A stretch of DNA of 64,000 nt from CAWIUB01 sp963839175 (GTDB lineage: Bacteria; Actinomycetota; Actinomycetes; Mycobacteriales; Jatrophihabitantaceae). Below the pieces are notes generated by a model. The model was not told the origin of the DNA. It worked only from the letters and a program-made list of their open reading frames with translations, and made no database searches. The stretch is taken from positions 62,001-126,000 of the forward strand of contig CAWIUB010000035.1 of the NCBI GenBank assembly GCA_963839175.1, given 5' to 3'. The position numbers and the translations under genes were made by a program. This document shows positions 26,071 to 34,071 of this stretch, piece by piece (the first letter of the stretch is position 1; the number at the start of each line of letters is the position of its first letter).

Positions 26071-26424
26071 TCAGGCATGCGCGAGCGCCATCTGGGCCAG
26101 GACGGCGATGAGTTGCCCGGCGTGGGGCAGGGACGACAGCGCGGCAGATGGATGCGTGCTCGGGGTGGATGTCGTGGTGGACACGGACAGGGTGGTAGGG
26201 GCGGTGGGATCGGGCGCTGAGGTGCCTGCAGCCGGTGCCCGCTGCAGGGTGGTCCACGCGCCGATCCAGGCCACCATCCCTTTGCCGGCCAGCACCGCGT
26301 GGCCCAGCCGCCACCCGTCAGGGCGTCCGGCCAGGACCCGTTCGCGCAGCTGCTCGTACCCTTCGGCCAGGTTGGCGGCTGGCGCGCTGCCGCGGACGGT
26401 GTTGCCAGGGTCCGGCTCGGGCTC
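26071..26424 (-). CDS. Small recombinase-associated ORF, start unclear
   Basis: Open frame of about 117 codons ending at 26071. It begins in the stop codon of the HTH gene and has no ATG or GTG near the expected start. The recognisable core reads PAANLAEGYEQLRERVLAGR and WRLGHAVLAGKGMVAWIGAW; the tail is Thr/Pro/Ser-rich. A gene of this type usually sits between the HTH protein and the recombinase in such elements, as I remember them. It may start at a rare codon, depend on coupling to the HTH gene, or be decayed. Function unknown. Confidence 0.45.
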   Translation of the reverse strand, partial: EPEPDPGNTVRGSAPAANLAEGYEQLRERVLAGRPDGWRLGHAVLAGKGMVAWIGAWTTLQRAPAAGTSAPDPTAPTTLSVSTTTSTPSTHPSAALSSLPHAGQLIAVLAQMALAHA

Positions 26425-26899
26425 AGTCGCTTTTCGTGCTCCGGGTGGACTCCCGGCGGGCCAGCGCGCGTTCCACCGAGCGCGGATGCACGCTGATCCC
26501 GAACCGGTCGGCGACCGCCTGGGCCAGCTGCTCGCTGCGCAGTTCCGGATCTGCGGCTCGCAGCGATTCCAGATGATCTAGGACCGGGTCGCTGAGCTTG
26601 TGCGCGCGCCGCGGGCCGGGCTTGGCCGGCACCAGGGCCGGCAACCCGCCGGCGGCCAACGCTGCCGCCGCGGTGTAGTAGGACTGGCGGGAGAACCCGA
26701 ACGAGCGTGCCGTGGCGTTCACCGCCGTCCCGTCGACCTCGACTCGGCGCACCATCTCGTACTTCACCTGCACCAGGTCGGCGGCGTCCAAGAACTCCGA
26801 GGCGGCGAACTGCGGATCCTGGACAGCTTCGGGGTGTGGGTTCAGTGTCCTGGACTTGGCCAGCTGTTCGGCCTTGCGATCCCGTCCGCGCCTGGCCAT
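26423..26899 (-). CDS. Helix-turn-helix protein of recombinase element
   Basis: Protein of 158 aa with two predicted HTH regions: VEVDGTAVNATARSFGFSRQ near residue 53, resembling a transposase-type helix-turn-helix, and QAVADRFGISVHPRSVERAL near residue 130. It starts with a basic segment MARRGRDRKAEQLAKSRTL. The ATG at 26899 is clear. Its neighbours (DUF5372, small ORF, serine recombinase) are all on the minus strand. It may regulate the recombinase or help DNA recognition. The frame is intact. Confidence 0.72.
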   Translation of the reverse strand: MARRGRDRKAEQLAKSRTLNPHPEAVQDPQFAASEFLDAADLVQVKYEMVRRVEVDGTAVNATARSFGFSRQSYYTAAAALAAGGLPALVPAKPGPRRAHKLSDPVLDHLESLRAADPELRSEQLAQAVADRFGISVHPRSVERALARRESTRSTKSD

Positions 26900-27070
26900 C
26901 CCGCCTCCTCCATAGTGTCCAGACCATTATGCCTAAGATCAGGAGCGATAAGCCGTCGACACGCCGACGTCTCCACAAGCAGGGCCGTTGTGATACCGCA
27001 TATACCCATGGAACGACGACGGTAGCAATGAGGCATACGCTCACTACTACCGGCATAGTCATTCCGACAT
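26900..27070. other. AT-richer gap in mobile element
   Basis: This 171-bp gap between the HTH and DUF5372 genes is less GC-rich than its surroundings (for example GACCATTATGCCTAAGATC). It has no ORF of note. It may hold the promoter of the HTH gene or the element's recombination site; neither is proven. Confidence 0.35.
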
Positions 27071-27361
27071 TCACGGCGTAATCCAGTTGACAGCCGTCGT
27101 GGCGTCCACCGACCGCACGGCACGCAGCTGAGCAACCAGCTCGGCCAGCTCAAGCAGCCCCGCGGTATGGAACGGCGACCGCCCCGCAGCCACCACTACG
27201 AACGGGTCCTCGGCCGCCACGTCGGTCCACTCCACCGGCAACGACAGCAGCAACCCATTGGGATCGAAGACGTAGACACGGTCCGCGCGCCAGTTCCGGC
27301 GCCGCTTGACGAACTCCAACTCCAGGCCGAACAACGGATGAAACGGATGCGTCACCCGCAC
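27071..27361 (-). CDS. DUF5372-like protein
   Basis: Protein of 96 aa from GTG 27361 (or GTG 27355). The opening THPFHPLFGLELEFVKRRRN and the following YVFDPNGLLLSLPVEWTDVA match the DUF5372 pattern I remember from actinobacterial recombinase elements. The expected role is unknown; it is always small and cytosolic. It appears complete and is the most upstream gene of the element. The element's right border is probably near 27370-27400, where an IS fragment begins. Confidence 0.7.
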   Translation of the reverse strand: MRVTHPFHPLFGLELEFVKRRRNWRADRVYVFDPNGLLLSLPVEWTDVAAEDPFVVVAAGRSPFHTAGLLELAELVAQLRAVRSVDATTAVNWITP

Positions 27362-27393
27362 CCGGGCAACAGCCCCCAGATCATCGTCAGGCC

Positions 27394-27645
27394 GTGCAGT
27401 TGACGGTGAGATCGAATGGTCGGGCCGAGGGCCTCAACAACCACGTCCGCCTCATCACCCGACGCGCCTACGGCTTCCACTCGGCACAGGCCGCACTGGC
27501 CCTGATCATGCTCACCTGCGGACCCATCGAACTCCACCTACCCACGAACGAGCGCCCTGACGACCCACACTCATGCCGGGAGAGCCACAATGTTCCGGTG
27601 CGTTCATGTGAACGCGCGGCAAGGTTGTACCCGGTGCAGATCTAG
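27394..27645 (+). pseudogene. ISL3-family transposase, C-terminal fragment
   Basis: The frame shows the conserved C-terminal end of ISL3/IS1096-type transposases (GRAEGLNNHVRLITRRAYGF then HSAQAALALIMLTCGP). The rest of the transposase is missing and there is no credible start. The last 30 residues are unrelated read-through. It is IS debris next to the recombinase element. Confidence 0.72.
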
Positions 27646-28022
27646 CTGCTTTCTTCCTCCTCGTCCGCCTTTTCCCAGGAAACCTCGACAAGGTAGCCGT
27701 CCGGGTCTACGACCTTGACCGACGTATACCCCGGCTCCTCACACCACTCGTGCTCTACGAGCCCGATCGATCGAAATCGTGCGCGTGCGTGACGGACAGC
27801 CTCCGAGTCTGGCAGCGACACGCCGAGGTGGAACTCACCGACACCCGTCGGCGGCTCGCTTCGGAACAGGGTGAACGCGACGCCATTGCTGGTACTGATG
27901 ACGAAGCCGTATTGCTCCGTCCGGACCTGACCGTCTACGCCGATTACGTCTCGGTAGAAGCTGAGCGAACGCGCCGGGTCTGCAACCGCCAGGGCCACGT
28001 GCGACAGGCCCGTCCTCACCAT
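27642..28022 (-). CDS. VOC-family (glyoxalase/bleomycin-resistance-like) protein
   Basis: Protein of 126 aa with the two beta-alpha-beta-beta-beta modules of the vicinal-oxygen-chelate fold. Candidate metal ligands are the His in LSHVALAVADPARS near residue 8, the His in GEFHLGVSLPD near residue 65 and the Glu in VVDPDGYLVEVSWEK near the C-terminus. The acidic tail is DEEEESS. It ends just before the IS fragment and lies 23 bp downstream of tatB on the same strand. The substrate is unknown. Confidence 0.83.
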   Translation of the reverse strand: MVRTGLSHVALAVADPARSLSFYRDVIGVDGQVRTEQYGFVISTSNGVAFTLFRSEPPTGVGEFHLGVSLPDSEAVRHARARFRSIGLVEHEWCEEPGYTSVKVVDPDGYLVEVSWEKADEEEESS

Positions 28023-28045
28023 CCCGTGCGGGTCCCGGTGCTGGA

Positions 28046-28420
28046 TCAGGTGGCGTCTTCGTCGAATGGCGCCCGCTCGCCACGTCCCAGCGGTCGTTGC
28101 GCCGGTGGCGGCGGCGCAACAGCCGGGTTGCGATCCGCCGCAATCTGGCCCGGCGCTTCCTCGTCGTCGCTAAACAGTGCCCGGGTGATGGCCGTTCGCG
28201 GGTTGAGCGAACGCAGATCGTTCAGCGCCGACAGGTCGACGTCGGCGAATTCGGGGCCGAGCTCGTTCTTCAACTGACTGCGGGCGCCGGTGGCCAGGTC
28301 GCGCAGAGTGCGCAGCATCTGGCCCGCCTCCCGGGCCAGGCCGGGCAGCTTGTCCGGGCCCAGCACTATCAAGCCGACGAGTGCGAGCACGACGAGCTCC
28401 ATCGGCCCGACGTTGAACAT
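28046..28420 (-). CDS. tatB: Sec-independent protein translocase TatB
   Basis: Protein of 124 aa with the TatA/B hallmark: a short N-terminal helix (MELVVLALVGLIVLG), then GPDKLPGLAREAG and an amphipathic helix, then a disordered Pro-rich C-terminus. An acidic residue at position 8 and the long amphipathic region favour TatB over TatA. It partners TatC in export of folded proteins. It follows htrA on the same strand, as in mycobacteria. Confidence 0.9.
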   Translation of the reverse strand: MFNVGPMELVVLALVGLIVLGPDKLPGLAREAGQMLRTLRDLATGARSQLKNELGPEFADVDLSALNDLRSLNPRTAITRALFSDDEEAPGQIAADRNPAVAPPPPAQRPLGRGERAPFDEDAT

Positions 28421-28461
28421 CAGCTCACGCGCCCCTCATGGTCCGAGTCTAGTTCGGCGGG

Positions 28462-30078
28462 TTAACTGCTGCCCAGGACGACCTTGACACTCGTCTCCTT
28501 GTTCCCGCGGAAGTAGCGCACCGCCACCGTCTCGCCGGGTGCGCGGACCTGGACGGTCACCGTCAGCTCGTCCGCGGAATCGATGAGTGTGGTGTCGAGC
28601 ACGGTGATCACGTCACCGGCCTTTAGGCCGGCCTTGTCGCCGGGCCCGCCGGGGGACACTTGCACTATATAGGCGCCTTCGCGGCTGCCGTCGGTGACAC
28701 TGCGGGTGGCCAGGCCGATGGATGCGTGTACCGCCTTGCCGGTGCGGATCAGCTGCTGTGCGATGGAGCGCGCCTCGTTGATCGGGATCGCGAAACCGAG
28801 CCCAATGCTGCCATTCGTCCCGAGTCCGTTTTGCGTGGGCAACGAGGCGATCGCGGAGTTGATACCGATCACCGCGCCGGACGCATCGACCAGGGCACCA
28901 CCGGAGTTGCCGGGGTTGATGGCGGCATCGGTCTGGATGGCGTCGATCACCGCATCGGTATCGCTGCCCTCGCCGGACAGGTGTACCGGGCGCCCGAGCG
29001 CCGAGACGATCCCGGTCGTCACCGTGCCGCGCAACCCCAGCGGCGACCCGATCGCCACGACCGGGTCGCCGACCGCAATCTTGTCCGAGTCGCCGAGGGA
29101 CGCGACGGTGAGCTTCGGCGTGGTGACCTTGAGGACCGCCAGGTCGGTCTGCGTGTCGCGCCCGACCAGAGCGGCCACCTGGCTGGACTTGTCGTTGAAC
29201 GTCACCCGAATCGTGCCGCCAGTTACCCCAGCCGAGACCACGTGGTTGTTCGTCAGGATGTAGCCGCCCTTGTCGATGATCACGCCCGAGCCAGTGTCCG
29301 ACTCGTCGGCCGTACTCACGTCGATCGACACGACGGCCGGAGAGACACGCTGCGCGATGTCGGCAACGGAGCCGGGGGGCCGGTTGGCGGGCGTGCCGGT
29401 GTTGGCCAGCGAGACGTCGCCATTGTGCAGGGCCCGGTTGGCCCGGTCGGCCAGCCAGTATCCGGCTCCGCCGCCGAGGGTGCCGGCAAGCAGCGCCACG
29501 AGCAGGCCCCACACGAGCGCGCTGAGCCCGAACCGGCCGCGTCGACGAGCCGTGTCTACCGGGGCCGACGCCTCGACGCCCAGCGCCTCGTCGGCGTCGA
29601 GCTGTTCGACGTCGGCGTCGGGGTCGAGCTGCGCGGGCTGGCCGGCCCGGAACACGGCCGGGCGACCCAGCCAGAAGGGCGAGTTCGGGTCACGCCAGGG
29701 GTCGCGCTGCGCGTCAGGCTTCCACCACGGCGACTCCTGCCGATATAGCGTGGGCGCGATGCGGCTGCCGGGCGCAGGCGCGAAACTGCCGTCGCCGACC
29801 CGGCCAAACGCTGCGGTCAGCTGCGGGTGGACCGGCGGGCCGACCTCGGCGTGTACCGGGGGGATCCGCTCACCGGGCCTGGGCGCGAACGGCTCGGCCG
29901 ATCCGCTCGGGCGGCCGAACTCGGCACGCTCGTCGGGCGAGACGGTGGGCGGTGGCGGGGAGTAGGCCGGCTGCGACTCGCGCGGTGCAAACGATTCAGC
30001 GACGCCGGGCGGCCGGACGAACGCGGCATCGTCGGCGTCGGCCGGATCCGGCCAGCCGGCGGTGACGTCGTCGCCCAT
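28462..30078 (-). CDS. htrA: HtrA/DegP-type membrane serine protease
   Basis: Protein of 538 aa. A cytosolic Pro-rich N-terminus (1-180) contains two FAP-type repeats; one membrane helix lies at about 184-208, followed by an extracytoplasmic trypsin-like domain with the triad His279 (LTNNHVV), Asp312 (QTDLAVL) and Ser392 (GNSGGAL). A PDZ domain follows at about 440-530 (GGPGDKAGLKAGDVITVLD). It degrades or refolds misfolded envelope proteins. It lies between the anti-sigma gene and tatB, consistent with SigE control. Confidence 0.93.
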   Translation of the reverse strand: MGDDVTAGWPDPADADDAAFVRPPGVAESFAPRESQPAYSPPPPTVSPDERAEFGRPSGSAEPFAPRPGERIPPVHAEVGPPVHPQLTAAFGRVGDGSFAPAPGSRIAPTLYRQESPWWKPDAQRDPWRDPNSPFWLGRPAVFRAGQPAQLDPDADVEQLDADEALGVEASAPVDTARRRGRFGLSALVWGLLVALLAGTLGGGAGYWLADRANRALHNGDVSLANTGTPANRPPGSVADIAQRVSPAVVSIDVSTADESDTGSGVIIDKGGYILTNNHVVSAGVTGGTIRVTFNDKSSQVAALVGRDTQTDLAVLKVTTPKLTVASLGDSDKIAVGDPVVAIGSPLGLRGTVTTGIVSALGRPVHLSGEGSDTDAVIDAIQTDAAINPGNSGGALVDASGAVIGINSAIASLPTQNGLGTNGSIGLGFAIPINEARSIAQQLIRTGKAVHASIGLATRSVTDGSREGAYIVQVSPGGPGDKAGLKAGDVITVLDTTLIDSADELTVTVQVRAPGETVAVRYFRGNKETSVKVVLGSS

Positions 30079-30125
30079 GTACTCGCTCGCCCTTCACATC
30101 GCCGGGTGTCGGGTTCGAGTCTGCC

Positions 30126-30497
30126 TCAGCGGCCCCCGAGTCGCCCAATCAAGCGGGTAGGGAGGTGCTTAGCGTCGTTGCGCGGATCGGGCTGGGTGCC
30201 GTACGCGGGGAATACGGCCGCGCCGCTCGGGTCAAGAGCCAGCGCGGACGTGGGCAGCGGCGTCGTCACCGGGACGGCGCGCAGCCGGTCGAGCAGCCCG
30301 ATGGGTAGTGCAGGCGCCGGCGCGGCGCGCAACGCGAAAGCGGCCTCGCGCTGTACGGCGATGGCGTGCGCACAGTCCGGGCAGCATTGCAAGTGCCGCT
30401 GCGCCCGCTCGCGGGCCACGCGAGAGAGCATCCCGTCGGCGTAGGCGGCAATCGCCTCGTCGGACAGGTGCTGGCTGGGCAGCATTGGACGACTCAT
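30126..30497 (-). CDS. rseA: Zinc-binding anti-sigma factor (RseA-like)
   Basis: Protein of 123 aa. The N-terminal anti-sigma domain has the ZAS motif H-x3-C-x2-C in RHLQCCPDC near residue 34, preceded by LSDEAIAAYADGMLSRVAR. The rest is Pro/Ala-rich without a membrane helix, as in cytosolic RseA of actinomycetes. Its ATG overlaps the sigE stop (ATGA), which makes SigE the partner. The family length and order match mycobacteria. Confidence 0.88.
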   Translation of the reverse strand: MSRPMLPSQHLSDEAIAAYADGMLSRVARERAQRHLQCCPDCAHAIAVQREAAFALRAAPAPALPIGLLDRLRAVPVTTPLPTSALALDPSGAAVFPAYGTQPDPRNDAKHLPTRLIGRLGGR

Positions 30498-31087
30498 GTC
30501 GTTCCCAGCACTGGAACTCCGGGCTCGACCGGCCGTACGCCAGGTGCCCGGTGGGCTAGCGCCTCCCGCAGCAGCACCCGCCCGCGGTGGATGCGCGACC
30601 GAACCGTGCCGACCTTGATCCCGAGCGTCGCAGCGATCTCCTCGTAGGACAGCTCCTCCAAGTCGCAGAGCACCACAGCGGCGCGGAAGTCGGCGGGCAA
30701 GGCGTCGAGAGCCTGCTGGATCTCCGGGTCGAGGTGCAGCTCGTGGTACGCCTGCTCGGGACCGGCGGACGTCGCCGCAAGCCGATCGCCGGCATCTTCC
30801 GGTAGTGCATCGAAGCGAATCCGCTGGCGACGACGGGCCATGTCGAGGAACAGGTTCGTGGTGATGCGGTGCAGCCAGCCCTCGAACGTCCCGGGCTGGT
30901 ACTCGGCGAGGGACTTGAACACCCGGACGAACGTCTCCTGAGTGAGGTCCTCGGCGTCGGCTCGGTTGCCCGACAGCCGGTACGCCAGTCGGTAAACGCG
31001 GTCTGCGTGCTCGCGCACGACCTCGTCCCACGTCGGCGGCGTCCAGCCAGTCTGGACGGCGCTCTCGGAACTCTCGTGTGCTGCCAC
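30494..31087 (-). CDS. sigE: ECF RNA polymerase sigma factor SigE
   Basis: Protein of 197 aa with sigma region 2 (EVVREHADRVYRLAYRLSGN, then DAEDLTQETFVRVFKSLAEY) and region 4 (LCDLEELSYEEIAATLGIKV, then GTVRSRIHRGRVLLREAL). The linker between the regions is short, as in ECF factors. GTG 31087 was taken as the start. It is co-translated with the ZAS anti-sigma gene and followed by htrA and tatB, so it is an envelope-stress sigma factor. Confidence 0.92.
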   Translation of the reverse strand: MAAHESSESAVQTGWTPPTWDEVVREHADRVYRLAYRLSGNRADAEDLTQETFVRVFKSLAEYQPGTFEGWLHRITTNLFLDMARRRQRIRFDALPEDAGDRLAATSAGPEQAYHELHLDPEIQQALDALPADFRAAVVLCDLEELSYEEIAATLGIKVGTVRSRIHRGRVLLREALAHRAPGVRPVEPGVPVLGTT

Positions 31088-31331
31088 TGCCTACCCACCC
31101 CATCTGCCGACACCGGCGCCCGTGTGCAACCAGGCAACCAGCCTCGGCTTACGTTTCGGTGAACGCCTCAGCGATTCCTCACGTTCCCGAGCGCCGATCC
31201 GAATTTGCACAGTAACTTGCAAGTGTCGTGGACGTGGCGAGGGCGAACCTAGGCAAGAACTGTGCATCAGCTGTGCAGCGCAGGACAGACCTGGTAATGG
31301 TTCGATGCGGTGCGCGCACTAGTCTGCCCGC

Positions 31332-31973
31332 ATGGCCGAACCCATGATCGGGATCGCCAGCCTGGCGTTCGTCGAGAACTGGCTGGACGAGGACGAACCG
31401 CTCGTCGACGCGCGCGCCCACGCGGCCGAACTCGGCACCTGCGTGCCGATCGGCCCGGGCGGGGCGGCTGTGCTGCGGTTCCTGGCAGCCGCAGTCGGCG
31501 CCAAGGCGGTGGTCGAGGTCGGCACCGGCGCCGGCACGTCCGGACTGTGGCTGCTGCGCGGCATGCGTCCGGACGGGGTGCTCACGACCGTCGATATCGA
31601 GTCCGAGCACCAGCGTCTGGCCCGGGAAACGTACCTCGCGGCGGGGATCCCAGCCAACCGATTCCGCTTGATCAACGGGTCGGCCTCGGACGTTCTCCCC
31701 CGGCTCACCGACGGGGCGTACGACTTGGTGTTCGTCGACGCCGACAAGACCGGCTACCTGGACTACCTGACGCAGGCAATCCGGTTATTGCGTCCGGGCG
31801 GCGTGGTCGCGTTCGACAATGCCCTGCGGCGCGACCAGGTCGCCGACCCGGCCGCCCGGGACGCCGCCACGATCACCACCCGCGAACTCGTGCGGACGGT
31901 GCGCGACGACCAGCGCCTCGTCCCCGCGCTACTCCCGGTGAGCGACGGCCTGCTGGTCGCCGTGAAGGTCTGA
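31332..31973 (+). CDS. O-methyltransferase (SAM-dependent, catechol type)
   Basis: Protein of 213 aa of the family-3 O-methyltransferases. It has the SAM motif VVEVGTGAGTSGLWLL near residue 60, the acidic strand TTVDIESEHQRLA and the metal-binding segment LVFVDADKTGYLDYL near residue 135. The gene is divergent from sigE, the same arrangement as the Rv1220c-sigE pair of M. tuberculosis as I recall it. The substrate is unknown. Confidence 0.9.
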   Translation: MAEPMIGIASLAFVENWLDEDEPLVDARAHAAELGTCVPIGPGGAAVLRFLAAAVGAKAVVEVGTGAGTSGLWLLRGMRPDGVLTTVDIESEHQRLARETYLAAGIPANRFRLINGSASDVLPRLTDGAYDLVFVDADKTGYLDYLTQAIRLLRPGGVVAFDNALRRDQVADPAARDAATITTRELVRTVRDDQRLVPALLPVSDGLLVAVKV

Positions 31974-31986
31974 CCAGGAGCGGGCG

Positions 31987-32418
31987 CTAACCCGCTGCCG
32001 GAACCGTCCACCGCAGTCCCGGGAAGCGCGCGAAGTCGCGGTCGAACGTGGCCACCTCGGCGCCTAGATCGACGGCGATCGAGGCGAGATAGGCGTCGGC
32101 TACGAGGTCTCCGGTCGCGGACGACTCGCGGCAGAGCCGATCGAAGATCGCAATGTGTGCCGGCCCAGGTTCAGCGGCCAGGTGGAACGCGTGGTCGCGC
32201 AGCTGCGCGATGAAGTCGAAAGCCTCGGCGATTGGGGTCGGAATCGGAAAGATCCGCGGGTTGGTCGTCAGTCGGACGAACGATGCCCACACCACGGCCG
32301 GAACCCCGAAGACCTGCTGCCGGCCGTACAGCCCGTCGAACCAGGTGAACGCCGCCTGATGATGGACATGATCCCCGCGGTGGATCCCCACCACGACGTT
32401 GACGTCGAGCAGGATCAC
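31987..32418 (-). CDS. VapC-type PIN-domain toxin 1
   Basis: Protein of 143 aa with the PIN-fold acidic cluster: Asp in LLDVNVVVGIHRG near residue 5, the central acidic area, Asp in LVADAYLASIA near residue 105, and TFDRDFARFPGL near the end. VapC toxins are RNases. The GTG start overlaps the antitoxin stop by 4 nt (GTGA), so the pair is coupled. The target RNA is unknown. Confidence 0.87.
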   Translation of the reverse strand: MILLDVNVVVGIHRGDHVHHQAAFTWFDGLYGRQQVFGVPAVVWASFVRLTTNPRIFPIPTPIAEAFDFIAQLRDHAFHLAAEPGPAHIAIFDRLCRESSATGDLVADAYLASIAVDLGAEVATFDRDFARFPGLRWTVPAAG

Positions 32419-32681
32419 CGAAGCTTCTCGATGGGCACGCCCTCGTCAAGCGCCTCCCACATCGACCGGTTCGAACTCGGGTCGATGCCCGGCCGCATTC
32501 CAGTCCCGCCTCGAAAGACGGGGATCCGCGGTCGCTGATGCCCACCTGCCGAGCTTGCCAGCTCGCGGCGCAAGGCGTCCTCGACGAGCTCGCCGAGCGT
32601 GATGCCGCGGTCGCGGGCGCGCCGCCTGGCGTTCTCGAGCACGTGTTGGTCGACGTTCACCGTGGTGCGCATGATGCTCAC
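32415..32681 (-). CDS. VapB-type antitoxin 1
   Basis: Protein of 88 aa with an N-terminal ribbon-helix-helix (MRTTVNVDQHVLENARRRAR then ITLGELVEDALRREL). A flexible toxin-binding tail ends in DEGVPIEKLR. The start is GTG 32681 (or the internal ATG three codons later). It precedes vapC, and DNA binding for autoregulation is expected. The stop of a truncated GNAT gene touches its start. Confidence 0.85.
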   Translation of the reverse strand: MSIMRTTVNVDQHVLENARRRARDRGITLGELVEDALRRELASSAGGHQRPRIPVFRGGTGMRPGIDPSSNRSMWEALDEGVPIEKLR

Positions 32682-32890
32682 TATAACGCATCAGCGGCAT
32701 CAAGATCGAGAATCATCCGCTCCTCGAGCCGGTTGGGACGCGCCGCCCGCTCGCGCCAGGTCGAGGCGACGAACGCGGCTTCGCGAGCGTGCGTCGAGCC
32801 GAACGCTTCGGGCGCGTCCCGTAACGCGGCCAGCCGAACGTCGCGCAGCAGCGCCCAATCCTCCTCCGTCCCGGGCCTGATCCGGATCAT
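32681..32890 (-). pseudogene. GNAT acetyltransferase, N-terminal fragment
   Basis: ORF of 69 aa with a typical GNAT start (IRIRPGTEEDWALLRDVRLA, then APEAFGSTHAREAAF) but lacking the acetyl-CoA-binding core. It ends in unrelated residues at the start codon of vapB. The vapBC module has probably replaced the 3' part. A short functional protein is unlikely. Confidence 0.7.
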
Positions 32891-32971
32891 GCCCGCAGTC
32901 TGCCCCGGCCCGGTGGCCGTCAGGACACGGCATACTCGGTTTGGTCGTTAGCAGCGCTGTGAGGGGTGGAG

Positions 32972-34069
32972 ATGGTCATCGATTCGGTCCGCGTCGTCGG
33001 CCTTGGCAAGGTGGGCGAGCTGGTGGCCACGCTGTTGTGTGACTCGGGCTTCACGGTCACTGCTTATGACGCCCGGCCCCGCACTGGTCTGCCGTTCGAG
33101 TCGGCCCAGCTCGACGTGCGCGACGACACGGCCGTGCGCGGGGCGCTGTCGGGCGCCGATGCAGTGGTGTCCTGCCTGCCGTTCCACCTCAACCTCGGCG
33201 TGGCGGAGGCGGCTCACGACGTCGGCGTTCATTACTTCGACCTGACCGAGGACGTGCCCACCACGAACCGGGTCAAGGAGCTCGCCGCCAAGGGAGGTGA
33301 GCTCCTCTACGCGCCGCAGTGCGGTCTGGCCCCAGGGCTCATCGGGATTGTCGGCGCTGCACTGACGCAGCCGTTCGACGAGATCCGCAGCATCGAGCTC
33401 AAGGTGGGTGCCCTGCCCCGCCACCCGGCTGGCCTGCTCGGGTATGCCTTCAACTGGTCACCCGAGGGCGTCGTCAACGAGTACCTGAACGACTGCGAGG
33501 TGCTGCGCGGCGGGGTGCGGCAGATGGTGCCGGCGATGACCGAACTGGAACGGGTCGTCATCGGTGGGCACGAGCTGGAGGCCGCGCTGACCTCTGGCGG
33601 TCTCGGCACCATGTGTGAGACGTTCGAGGGACGGGTGCAGCGGCTGGACTACAAGACCATGCGGTACCCCGGGCACTTCCGGCTCATGCGGTTCTTCTTC
33701 GACGAACTGGGCCTGCGCAACAGGCGCGAGCTGGCCGGCGAGATCCTGGTGAATGCCAAGCCACCGGTCGACGACGACGTCGTCTACCTGTACGCCGCCG
33801 TCGAGGGGCTCGCCACGGGAGACGGCGACACCGCACCCGGACAGCTCACCCGCAAGCAGTACGTCCGCGCGTACCAGCCTTTGAAGATCAACGGACGGCT
33901 GTGGCGGGCCATTTCGTGGACCACGGCCGCATCAGCTGCCGGCATCGTTGAGCTGGCGGCCGGCGGGCAGCTGCCGGCCCGCGGCTTCATCCAGCAAGAG
34001 GAGATCCCCTTTGACGCGTTGCTCGCGACGCGCAACGGCGCTCGCTTCGCCGAACTAGGAACGGTGTGA
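32972..34069 (+). CDS. Saccharopine dehydrogenase-family protein
   Basis: Protein of 365 aa. An N-terminal Rossmann domain (VRVVGLGKVGELVATLLCDS, then GADAVVSCLPFHLN) is followed by the saccharopine-dehydrogenase catalytic domain (APQCGLAPGLIGIVGAALTQ, then YAFNWSPEGVVNEYLN). ATG 32972 was preferred to GTG 32966 for its spacing to GAGGGG. It is followed within 2 nt by an ALDH7-type dehydrogenase, so it probably splits saccharopine to glutamate and aminoadipate semialdehyde. Specificity is inferred from that partner. Confidence 0.83.
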   Translation: MVIDSVRVVGLGKVGELVATLLCDSGFTVTAYDARPRTGLPFESAQLDVRDDTAVRGALSGADAVVSCLPFHLNLGVAEAAHDVGVHYFDLTEDVPTTNRVKELAAKGGELLYAPQCGLAPGLIGIVGAALTQPFDEIRSIELKVGALPRHPAGLLGYAFNWSPEGVVNEYLNDCEVLRGGVRQMVPAMTELERVVIGGHELEAALTSGGLGTMCETFEGRVQRLDYKTMRYPGHFRLMRFFFDELGLRNRRELAGEILVNAKPPVDDDVVYLYAAVEGLATGDGDTAPGQLTRKQYVRAYQPLKINGRLWRAISWTTAASAAGIVELAAGGQLPARGFIQQEEIPFDALLATRNGARFAELGTV

Positions 34070-34071
34070 CC

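Noticed and set aside
30108..30125. tRNA T-loop-like GGGTTCGAGTCTG
   Set aside because: No acceptor, D or anticodon stems can be formed around it, and no CCA end follows. It lies in the 47-bp gap between htrA and the anti-sigma gene.
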